This document shows, piece after piece, positions 27,384 to 37,800 of a stretch of 64,000 bases of DNA. How positions within the stretch are numbered: the first letter of the stretch is position 1; every line of letters starts with the position of its first letter. The notes beneath the pieces are model-generated. The model saw only the letters and a program-made list of their open reading frames with translations, did no database searches and had not been told where the DNA came from. The position numbers and the translations under genes were made by a program. Source of the DNA: Phoronis australis (Eukaryota; Phoronida; Phoronidae); assembly GCA_002633005.1 (NCBI GenBank), contig NMRA01000061.1, forward strand, positions 479,357 to 543,356, in the 5' to 3' direction.

Positions 27384-30081
27384 CGTTACTTATGCTTCCC
27401 GTTGCAAGTCCCCGTGACTCCGGTGTCACGGTGGCTCACTGCAGCGAAATACTGTAGTCCGTGTCACTAATTAAGGCATGATAGTAACCTAGCTTTTCAC
27501 CAGTAGTAGGCCTAACACATGAAACAATGACGTTTCAGTGGCGATTAGATCATGCCAAAATCGTGAAATTCTACCGTAGAAATATCTTTTGCCTAGAATA
27601 AATCAAGTTTGCAGTGTTGCAATAGTGATGAACTCCGTCCACTGACTTGTCTATGAATTGAAGTAACATCATAGCACACCTCTTAAATGATTTTCATACA
27701 AAATGGAGCAGCATTTGGCCTCAAAAGTGCACTCTTGGTCATTGTGAGCGCTCTGTGGCTCAACGACACTCTTACCTATGTTCTCATTCAACTGCCTGTC
27801 TATTAGTCGTGGCTACTGACATGCATTGTGTGTACTGTCGACAATTCCAGTCATATGTAATTGGACAACTAAACAATAGGAATTGCATTGGGATACACAA
27901 GATCTCCTCAAGAACACCTCATGTGGGAAATTGAACAAGCATTTTCCTCGCATGGCATCAAATGTTTTCCAAGGAATCTAATATCTACGTGAGTCACTGC
28001 AAAATTTGTGGGCTGGTGTCCCAACCAACGAAGTACCTGCCATATGCTATCACAATTAGCAGTACCGGTAAAAGTGTGACACCACCCAGCAGAACAAGCT
28101 AAGATTGCTTTACAAAATGTGTATGCCAGAATTGAGATTCGAGATGGCGGTAATATTATTCTTAAACACAAGACGTCACTCACCTATTCACTGGTCAACC
28201 ATAGCCATCCGTCTCCTGATGTAATGATCCTATCTCGACCCATACCTTGTGTGAGACAACAAAGTCCAACTAGTCTGGCGTCGGTAAACATCACGAACAG
28301 TTATCGCAGTGCTAAGTTGCTCACTTAAGTCATTCTTGTTTGGGTTGTAATAAAAGATGTTGCGACGCTAAACCCGCGTTTTTTACAAAATAGTAAGTCT
28401 GTGGTTCTTAGGTATAAAACAGTCGTGCCTTAGTTTTTATTGGTTAAGAATTCATTTAACATAGCTAATGAATGTGGGTCAACATGAAGGCGCATTTTCA
28501 GAAATTTATTCTGTTGTCTTGTTGATGCAACCTCTTTGAAATGACCTTGATGAGTATACGTCCCGGCTCATTGCTGTGTTGCACATGGGCGCACCCAGGG
28601 TGGGGGGCTCGGTGGACTCGAATTGGGCAAAAAGTGAAATAAAAAGTCCGAGAAAACGAGACAAAAGTCCAGAAAGTCCACAGGAATTCGGCAGATGTCG
28701 TAGGCCTGTTTTCTTTCTTTTTTTTTTAATCCTCATACATTTTCTTCCGTAAAAGGTCCGCACAGCGAGAAATTCGAGCCCACCCCCTATACTTAGGCTG
28801 GGTTCGCGCATGTTGCAAGTATGCAAAGTGTGTTCGATTCGCACAGCCTACTTGGCATCCATTGCACCTTGTTTAAGTTGGAAATGCTCCATTTTCAGCA
28901 TGTTTCCGCAGATCGAGGTTACCAACATTTCGAACAATAATGCAACGACTTTATTGTTGGACAAATCCTAGTAGTTTCGCTGTTGCTGCAAAACTTGATA
29001 TCGATACAAAGATTTATCATGTATCAGTTGAGCACATGTCAATAGTTTAGCGATTTTTTGGAACGAGGGCGAATTATAGCTTGCGTGGTGACTGAAAAAC
29101 ATAGAAAAACTGACCGTGGTCTAAAAATGCAAACGCGATTTAAAAAGTTTTGGTTGTTTATAGGCAGTGCCATTAAACAAAATAACCGCCATTAACTGTC
29201 AAACTAAAATGACCAATTGATGCACAAAACGCTCTTCCTTTCAAGGATCCTGGAGGAATGCGTTCAAAATACCACCAGTTGCTTTTTTGTTCACGAAAAC
29301 TGCGGGCACCCATGGGCGCTTTCTAGTGATTCTAGCTTTATTGGAAAATCCCTAGTAGTGTTTGAAAACCAAAGCAGATATTTCCCCACCGAAGGGAATT
29401 TGAGACAGTTGACAGTGGAGGCTGATACCTGATCTTTGGTAGCCATACCAAAGCTTTTTGAGTCACGCTTGAACTAGCTTCATCACAAATTGGCGCCTCT
29501 TAGGTTGGCTGGGGATTTTAAGTTTTGCGGCTACACATGAAGGCTACCAATGAGATTTGTTGGACTTTTGAGTCTGATGTGATTAGCTTGCAACCGGGAA
29601 GATGAAGCTGGGCAGGAAATTCAGAACCCTTCAGACATTTTAGACTTGTAAAAAGTGGCTGGTGATTTCTTTACTTTGGAGAGTTTTAGCAGTCTGTATG
29701 CAACCTCACAAGTCGTAATGATCGCATTCTAATGAGGGCTTTTTAAATTTAATTGGGGTGCAAACTGCCGATTTGGTGTATTAAGTAGTGTATTAACCCT
29801 GCTTCTTTAAAAGTAGTCGGCCCCACTTGTAGTCGCATGGTGAAGGATGGAAAAAGGGCTTTGAAATCAGTTTCAATGGACCGTTTGTACTAGGGTTTTG
29901 AAGTCTTTGGTCTACTAATCTGTTTTCATTTTAATTCTGGTTTTGTACTCCCCGTGGAACAGGTTAGAGTTTTGGAGCTGCGGTATAATCCGGCCTAAGG
30001 GTCATCGAGTGCGACCTTGGACTAGACACGTATGCGTAATACCCTTTACAACATGATGTTCTCGCGCACGGAATAGTAATT

Positions 30082-30121
30082 ACTTATCTCGAGTTCGCAT
30101 GAAAGTAGAATAGAAAATGCC
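30082..30121 (+). repeat. Dispersed 40-bp repeat, copy a
   Basis: This 40-bp stretch starts ACTTATCTCGAGTTCGC and ends TAGAAAATGCC. It matches 49626-49665 at about 34 of 40 positions without gaps. A weaker relative is at about 53046-53086. The parent element is not identified. Confidence 0.6.
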
Positions 30122-30694
30122 GGAACGAGGAAAGCTCGTAGAATTTTAGCAAGCTGCTATTAATTAAGTCACATTTCTATGTCTTCACTGTAAAATTTGG
30201 CAAAAAAGAAATGTACATCGATACATGTAGCAAAACAAAGGTATCAATAACAAGATCAAATCTCATTTGATTTAAATGTTCAACGTGAAATCTCAAAAAC
30301 GCCGTTACAGTTTTTTTTTTGAAATTATCATTTTATTTTCGCTCTGTGCAAAGTTTGAATTTAATTCATGAAAAATTTAAAGTCCTTTTTTGAAATCCCC
30401 TCATGTAAAGTGGAACATTTTGAAAATAATTACAAATTACAGCATGTTAGACGACAATGTATAAAGCAAAGTATCTGAAAGTTTGATGTGAATCTCATTG
30501 GCATTTCTGAGATTTAGTGTTACGATAGTAGCAAAACTTTGACATTTTTCTGGGGTCCAACGTAACCGTAAGAACTTCTTGACTTAGTTACCAGCGATTA
30601 TACCTTTGCGTGTTGCTCAAATCCATAGAACGATGTGTGTCAGTAAATGTTGACTAGCATACTTTGACGTAAACCAAGAAACTACTGCAAATAA

Positions 30695-30696
<2 letters not shown>

Positions 30697-30756
<60 letters not shown>

Positions 30757-30759
30757 CGT

Positions 30760-30793
<34 letters not shown>
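30697..30793. repeat. (GT)n with (GTGTGC)n microsatellite
   Basis: Simple repeat of about 97 bp: GT dinucleotides interrupted centrally by regular GTGTGC hexamers. The long frames reading through it are artefacts of the repeat. Confidence 0.97.
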
Positions 30794-31065
30794 TTATTTG
30801 CTGGGACGGGTCCGTTCGGAATATGTAGGTCCAGATTGGTTGGAAAGAGGCGAGCAATTTGAAATAGAGTAACTTTAAAGTTGAAATCTACCCTTAAGCT
30901 CGTTGGCCAATGAGCTTTGCCAGGGCTACGTGTAACAGTCCTTATTGTTTTTAAAAATGAACAAATATATTCAGCACATTTGCAGCATTTGTTAGCGTGT
31001 GCAGTTTTTGAAGAAATCGTCATATTTTGTCCATATGACCATTTTGGGGTGCTTCTTCGTTCGCG

Positions 31066-31476
31066 GGTGATATAGGGCGAGCAACCTTGACCGCATTAAC
31101 CTTAATGGGTATGCATAATTTGGTCCTTATGAGGTCCTAATACATGCAACCATTTTGTAATAGTATCTGGCGATGTTTTTCTTGATCCCGTTGTAAGTGA
31201 GGATGCTCGATTTATTTTCGTCCTTGCACTCAGGTCAAGGTCATGTGATAATTCTCACCATATTCAATGTGCAGCATGCATGTAAGTTTCATAATCAATC
31301 AAAATTCTTTGACCGATTGGAGATGACTTTCCTAAGTAAATCTAGCATCCTGCCTTGCATAGAAAACAAGCAAAATCTTCAGATTCTGCTCATACAAGTT
31401 CAGGAGATACGCTTACATATGATCTATGCAAATTAGGGTCTAATGAGTACCTGTAATTGCTTGCCCTATATCAGGG
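31066..31476. mobile_element. Inverted-repeat element, TGATATAGGGC ends
   Basis: TGATATAGGGCGAGCAA near the left end (31068-31084) matches the reverse complement of TTGCTTGCCCTATATCA at 31457-31473, with one mismatch. The 411-bp interior is AT-rich and noncoding, as in a MITE. Exact ends and target duplication are unclear. Confidence 0.65.
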
Positions 31477-31584
31477 TAGAAAAAGCGCTTCATAGACAGA
31501 ATAGATCGATTTCCTCAAAAAGCTCCACACGTTTGCTCTATTTCGACTCGTAGCTCTTGCACTAATAAAAAGCTCTTGAGCTGG

Positions 31585-31757
31585 GATAATGCGCAGGATT
31601 ACAAACGACGGCACAAATAGGCAGAGCTATTATAATGCGTGTGATTACAAACGACAGCATAAATAGGCAGAGCGAAGATAATGCGCGTGATTGCAAACAA
31701 CGTACAGCACCAAAGGCGGAGCGGAGATAACCTGTGATTACAAATGACAGCACAAAG
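31585..31757 (+). repeat. Degenerate 46-bp tandem repeat, about 3.7 copies
   Basis: Units begin near 31585, 31632, 31678 and 31727, each with ATAATGCG...GATTACAAACGACAGCA...AAATAGGCAGAGC or a decayed form. The unit length (46-49 bp) is not a multiple of three, so a coding role is unlikely. Confidence 0.75.
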
Positions 31758-32696
31758 TCACTTCCTGTTGAGAAATTAATGTTCAAGCTGATACAAACCT
31801 CCCTTCTGCAAAAAAATTTTTGACGCGTGAAATTGATCTTAACTTAATATTGTTTTCATAAATAAGAAGTGATTTGGGCTTGGAAAAAACTACGGTAAAA
31901 GTTTGCTACTGCTTGAGACTATACTTAACTACTTGACTTGTCACGTGCGAGCCAAGCGTGCTCTTAAGCAATAACAAATAGTCTCTTTCTGCAACCATAG
32001 AAACTACCTTCAATCCGCGTAAGGAAGAACGGTTGAGACCGGCTTTATAGCAGAAAGTGGTCTCAATTAAAAAAATTCTTTGAGTCAACGCGTGTTTGTA
32101 GCAACTTCAAAATTGTATAGAAAATTAAAAACGGTCCTCGTGTACTAAACGAGACAGTGAGAGATCTTGGAATTGAAGACAACAAGACATCGACAATTTG
32201 CTGATTTTGTAATGGCAAGATTCCACATAAATGAACTACATAACAGAACACATTATAGTGATCGTGGAAGTAAAAGTTAATAAAACTAAACATTGTTCAA
32301 CGATAACATTTTAGGCAAGCAATTAACCCTGTTCGCACTATCAGTTTAAAATAATAAAAAAAATAATCGAAGAAAAGGTGTCTTTTTGAGACCCATTCCA
32401 GAGAAAAGTACCCTCACTGACAAGGATTTGGAGTAAATGCTTGGAACTTCTTTAATTTACAGAACAATGGGCGACTCGATGCTCAATAGATGGCGCTAAA
32501 GACGGCGAGACTTTTTTTAACATCTCGTTAGATTGAAAGCAAACAGCATTGGATCAGCACGGGACAATCGCAGGATATGTTTTCCACGTTATTACCTGAA
32601 TACATGAATTTCTACAAGCAGGGTCTTTGTCGCACTACCGCCACCTAGTGAAATTCGAGGTCCTGATTTCGACATTTGGCTTGAAGGCCAGCACAG

Positions 32697-34463
32697 TTAC
32701 TCCACGTTTTGACTAGTAACAGACCTGTTGGTTGACATGCCAGAACCAACGGAATAATTTTGGTCAGTTTTACAAGCTATAGATTCCTTGTCACAAGAAT
32801 TCTGCTTATCTTCGTGCACTTTCTTCAATTCATTTTTATTATTATTATTGTTGTTGTCTGAGCTTATTGGTTTTTTACCGACCGGGTATTTCTTCATAAA
32901 CTTGGCAACATGGTTCGCCATTTCTACTGGAGTGAGATATTTCGATACGTCAGGCGGAAGAACAACAGATGGCGTGTTTTCACCAACTTCCGGCACGTGC
33001 GCTGCAATACGTTTCTCGGAGAGCCCGAACGTGTTCATTAGTGTTGCTACCGGATGAAGGTCTTTGGAAACTTTTTTGAAGTCTGACCGATTCTGACCAA
33101 GCGCCCTCTTTTTCTGCTTTGTTGACTGTTCAGTGGTTGGTAGGTGCCAGTCTATTCCCATTTCTGAAAAGCCTTGAAATTTTACCACACGAGATCGCCT
33201 GTTCGGTGGTGCCACGTTTGGTAGGTTTGGAGGGGCACTTAAAGTGTGACGTTCAGCATTAGAGTATGTTCCAAACGCAGACGTTTTCCGTGATGTATTT
33301 GAAAGTGTTCTGGTCGCTTTTCTGTGCATCACATTCGACGTAATCGATGACGCATCGTCTGTCATCATTTCGATCTCTTCTGGTTTTCTCTTTGACTTCT
33401 TTCTACTGAGGATTTCGGTCACTTCGTTTAGAAATGCACCGGGGGACTGACACATTCTCACCATTCTAATAGAGTACTCCAAGTTCGAAATTTCCTCCTG
33501 TTTCTCGTTCTGTACCGGGCTAAAAGCTGTAATTTCGTGAACTACGTTGTCGACATCGTCCTCCTCGCGATCTACCGGAGCAGACTGTGCGCCAGTTTGG
33601 TTCAATTTCGGAAGAACTATAATTGGTTCCGTTCTTGCTCGTATCTGCGCTTGTATGCGCTCGTTGGAAATTTTATTCAGCTCTGTTCTGCGTCGCAAAA
33701 CTTGCTGACGGCGTCGAATTTGGTTTTCTTGCGATTTTAGGAAACTTTTCTGCCTTTGCATTTCTGCATTGAATTGTTTGTCTAGTACTGCTAGCTGCAC
33801 CATGTCTTTCATGCTATCACGCTTAATTCTGTGCACAGCGTCCTTGTTATCTCGAAGATCGAACGGAATTGTTTTACGAAGCCTAGCTTGCAAGCTATTC
33901 GCCAGCAAGTTTGAGTTCATCCTTGGCACCGTATAATCTGTCAGGAAGACGTCTGTTCGGATTTTGTCTTTAGAATGCGGTTGATGCGCGTCGTGTTCAA
34001 CCTTATACCTGAGCTTCATTGAAGTGGCGCTTTTGGAAGAGCATTTGCTTTTTGTCAAGTCTCGTTCCTGAGCAGTGCCATCCAGTACAAGATGGGTGGG
34101 TTTTGGAGAGTTACCACTCAAAACTGTGTTTGACCGCGGGCTGGTTTGACTCGTGCAACCCCCCGTCGATCTACTTTCACTTTTGTCACCAAGCGATTGT
34201 TTAGCACTCTGCGGGTTACCTGGCGAGTTATTCGCATCGCCAGGCGGGCTTTTTGTCGTTGTGTCGATGGCGTTACCTCTTGCATCATCAATTGGAGTAA
34301 GACTCAGCTCTTGCTCGGGAATCTTTTCTGGGTTTAATATATCGTTCTGTGGTGACGATTGTACACTGGTTTCCAGAGGCTTGCCTACGGTGTGCGACTC
34401 CTCGCTTGAATCTGGCACAGCTTTTGTAACGTTTTCGCCGGCTGCCACTTCCATCTCAACCAT
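32697..34463 (-). CDS. Unrecognised intronless basic coiled-coil-type protein (588 aa)
   Basis: One uninterrupted 588-codon frame, far longer than chance in this AT-rich DNA. I do not recognise the family. Residues 1-150 are Ser/Thr/Pro/Asn-rich and look disordered. Residues 206-275 are a highly charged helix with coiled-coil character (QIRRRQQVLRRR). Around 280 is EPIIVLPKLN. Residues 351-361 are a basic cluster (LSRKKSKRKPE) that could be a nuclear-localisation signal. Residues 423-442 (RSRVVKFQGF..MGIDWHLP) and 469-523 (VATLMNTFGLSEKRIAAHV..LPPDVSKYLTPVEMANHV) look like the structured part. A poly-Asn run sits at 537-542. There is no signal peptide or TM segment. The frame stays open upstream of the ATG to an acceptor-like TTTCAG (34503-34508), so an unseen 5' exon may supply the true start. 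A minus-strand ATTAAA at 32456-32451 is a possible poly(A) signal. Confidence 0.75.
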   Translation of the reverse strand: MVEMEVAAGENVTKAVPDSSEESHTVGKPLETSVQSSPQNDILNPEKIPEQELSLTPIDDARGNAIDTTTKSPPGDANNSPGNPQSAKQSLGDKSESRSTGGCTSQTSPRSNTVLSGNSPKPTHLVLDGTAQERDLTKSKCSSKSATSMKLRYKVEHDAHQPHSKDKIRTDVFLTDYTVPRMNSNLLANSLQARLRKTIPFDLRDNKDAVHRIKRDSMKDMVQLAVLDKQFNAEMQRQKSFLKSQENQIRRRQQVLRRRTELNKISNERIQAQIRARTEPIIVLPKLNQTGAQSAPVDREEDDVDNVVHEITAFSPVQNEKQEEISNLEYSIRMVRMCQSPGAFLNEVTEILSRKKSKRKPEEIEMMTDDASSITSNVMHRKATRTLSNTSRKTSAFGTYSNAERHTLSAPPNLPNVAPPNRRSRVVKFQGFSEMGIDWHLPTTEQSTKQKKRALGQNRSDFKKVSKDLHPVATLMNTFGLSEKRIAAHVPEVGENTPSVVLPPDVSKYLTPVEMANHVAKFMKKYPVGKKPISSDNNNNNNKNELKKVHEDKQNSCDKESIACKTDQNYSVGSGMSTNRSVTSQNVE

Positions 34464-34691
34464 TCTCTTACTTTTTAGAGAGAGCGTCTCGAATCTTTGG
34501 CTCTGAAAGTACAGTGGACTTCATTTATTCATATTTTCAGTTCATGTTGTATCTTTTAGAAATGCTTAGGGTGTATTTAGCCTGCCTCCACCCCTTCTAT
34601 GGACACGGCGTAAACACTTGTCTGTCGGAATTGTTTTTGGACTCTTCCCCTTGCGACGTCTTAGATCTGCCAGCAATGCATTGCTGAACAT

Positions 34692-34857
34692 TACATACAT
34701 AAATACATACATACATACATACATACATACATACATACATACATACATACATACATACATACATACATACATACATACATACATACATACATACATACAT
34801 ACATACCTACCTACCTACCTACCTACCTACCTACCTACCTACATACATACATAAATA
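34692..34857. repeat. (ACAT)n/(ACCT)n compound microsatellite
   Basis: About 115 bp of ACAT tetramers, then about 38 bp of ACCT tetramers, then ACAT again. It lies about 230 bp upstream of the intronless gene that starts at 34463. The poly-MYVC and poly-TYIH frames across it are repeat artefacts. Confidence 0.97.
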
Positions 34858-37800
34858 CGTGTGTTTAGCCGAGATCATGGAATTTAAACTGGATTTGTAA
34901 TTTCTATTCTCTAAAGACCGATGCGGAACTTGTACATGAGTTTTTTTACGTGAAAACACGTCAACTAAACTGTAATTCCTGAAATTTTACGTGCCATGAT
35001 TCCCTGTGATTCGCACTACCAACGAAATTCTTGAATTTTAGAGTCTGCTAAGAGCGAATACATGATGGTTGCTTCGTTATCTACCATCCAGTATAGCCGT
35101 AACTGCTCGGACAATTCTAGGAGACAAACGACTTCCGTATTCAAATTTCCCTCGCATGTCGAAATAGAACATTTCAAAAAACGACGCAGTTGCGTCATAA
35201 TTAATCGATACAGCTAAAGCTTGTTTCGACATCCGATATCATTGCAAAATAGTTCGTCATACCTATCTCAAATCATCATGCTTCTTTATCGATCTTCAAC
35301 AGGTCTTTTACATCAACTCTATCATCTCTGTAGTCTACTTTTGACCACTTCTGTGTGATGATTTATGACACTTGAGGGCAATGAAATCTTATCTCAGTGC
35401 TAAGTTCTGTGTATACATATTCCAGTTCAAATACCTGTTATCGCTGTCAATGTTTTATCAAGCAATTTGATACAACTTAATTAAAAAACCTCACGTAAAT
35501 CTGTTTATTCAAGGTATATTAATATGCTGTGTTCCTCAAAGCGTCTAACAAATAAAATTAGGTAGTTATTCAGCTTAAATCGATCGTTGATAAGGTAGCA
35601 TCTTTTAACTCATCATGTGCGAATTCTAATTGATTAAACATAACGTTACACCGACTTAACAAATTGCACGCTAGACTCAATTTCAAAAAAGAAATATCGA
35701 CTTTTTGAGTCGGTTGCTTTGGAGTAATTAATTGTTAATTTATCTGACGGCGTTTTGTAAAACGAAATGATTAAGTTACACTCTTTGTGATAGTGGTTCG
35801 TTTGAGTGGAGCAAATTTTGTTGTATGTTATGGCGAATGGCATTTATTGTAAAGTTCATTGAAGCCAATGAAGGGGTGGCAATCGAACCCTGTCCTCATT
35901 CCGCAGGACACTTACTACGGAAGCAGAACCCTTATCACAGTATGCAACTCTTACCACTCTCTGCAAAACTGTTTCACGCGCCGCCACAAACTTTTACCAC
36001 GCATGGCAGATCCTTACCACGGAACCTGAATTACAATCACACGTTGGCATTCTTACCACTCACCGCAAAAACTGCGGTTAGTAAATGCTCCTTGTGCATG
36101 GTATGAATACTTGCCACGCGCGGCAATAGTTTTGAAGCTAGTGTTAAGGTTTGCACTCCGCCGTAAGTGTTCTGCAGCCCTAGGTAAGCATTTACCAATC
36201 TTGTATTTGTATTTTCATGAACTAAATGGAACCTTCCACTGAGGCCGGTTGTGCGACAGAGGGTTGCCTAGCAAAAGTCTGGTGCAATGACGGAGAAAAG
36301 AAGCCCATGGGTCTTTTCTCTCATCCCACTTTAATTTCATAGTAAAGAAGCTGTTGTTGTATGAGATATTAAATTTCGTAATGTGTGTTTGAGTATTAAA
36401 CTTGGTCTTTTTGAAAAACGCATCGAATTACCAATATTGAGTGCGCTTGTATTTACTTTAGACATCTCTTTGCGTTGACATGGCTTTGGCCGGAGGCAAG
36501 ACTAAATTGAAAACTTGTCTACCTGTATTACAATTCAGAATGAAGAGAGAAAAGTTTACTGGGGACAATTTGATTTAATTAGAAAAATGAAAAACACAAC
36601 CGCATTCTAGTAAAATTTTCTGCTTACGCCCTCTGCAGCAGATTCTCTATTTTTACCAGTTCAGAACTTATAGAAGAATTTCTCTCCAACCGAAAGATAT
36701 GACTTGATATGACATGGATATGTTTGTGTTTACTATCATTTCCTCTAGTTTGTTAGACTTACAAGATTCCAGGACTGTACGTGGACTTGTGTTTGAGTTA
36801 TGATGGACATACATGTAGTTACACGGAGCCAATCATGGGCTTGGTAGTAAGGCCATACGTCAAACACTCGGCAGGTGGGCCATTGAGTTAGGTTTGTTTG
36901 AATTCTGTCATGTCAGAGTTCCTCCTGTGTGCTCCCATGATAACAAATTATAGACTCGAGTAGCATTAACATTGTGTACTACTTAATGAGCTTGGGACTA
37001 AATAAAGCCATGGTTTCTCCGCTAATTACCCTCATAGCAAGACAGAAATAATGAGTACCTTTTCGCCGAGGATACAAATCAATAGGTCCGCAAAGTTAGT
37101 AGCCTCTCTACGACGTGAGATGCGAAAATGTGAGCACTGTCCTGTTTGTAGATGTTTTATTCTCAATCGATTGTGTTGTTGGGTGTGAGTTAACATTGAC
37201 GCGAATGTGAGTCAACTGTACAGTTTGCTTAAAACACACTGGCCATCTGTATTGTGTTTACAACAATTAACTGTGTTAACCTTGTTAGGGACAACAGTGC
37301 AGGCGAAGGACGTGCCTATACTTGTTGTGATAGGTTTAAATACACAACTAAGTAATGTACGAGAGAAAAGAATGACTATTTTGGCATAGGTTTCAACCAG
37401 TGTCCACTCGAATCTGTAACCACCAAACTTTACGCGACATTACTCAAAATTGATTAATCGTGACAATACGTGGAATCTGAATTTGTTTATTCGATGCGTG
37501 CAGTATAACTGGTCAATTTTCAACTATCATATCGAGTCAAATTTAGTGGTCACGCACAATGCTCTTACCAACTTTCATAACAAGTAAACCATGTTTTCTC
37601 ATCAAGGTCACGTAGGACAGTAGAAAAATTCCGTATTTGGCTAAGTTCGGAACATCGTATCCCAGAGATTTGTAATCATTTTTTTTCCGAAACTTTCAGA
37701 CACTATGGTTAAAGAGCTGTTCTCTTAACGTCTATTAGGATTTGGTTTTAAAATCTCCGCTTTTGTTTAAGGGCTATCAAAAATTGAACAGAAATGATTT

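Larger units (their letters stand above)
26637..32696. other. 6 kb without a recognisable gene
   Basis: The left end is the 5' flank of SLC51A. The rest holds one ambiguous base (27383), a GT-rich microsatellite (30697-30793), a dispersed 40-bp repeat (30082-30121), an inverted-repeat element (31066-31476) and a 46-bp tandem repeat (31585-31757). A segment near 28590-28850 with GGGCGCACCCAGGG and G/C runs may be old transposon sequence. The open frames are short and match no family I know. Confidence 0.6.

Noticed and set aside
28560-28850. G/C-rich segment with GGGCGCACCCAGGG as a defined transposon
   Set aside because: Resembles common transposon ends, but no second end or target duplication could be found.
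30654-31023. Histidine/threonine-repeat frames
   Set aside because: They only translate the GT microsatellite.
32788-34506. Plus-strand frames across the 588-aa gene
   Set aside because: Antisense shadows of the minus-strand coding region.
34566-34854. MYVC and TYIH repeat frames on both strands
   Set aside because: They only translate the ACAT/ACCT microsatellite.
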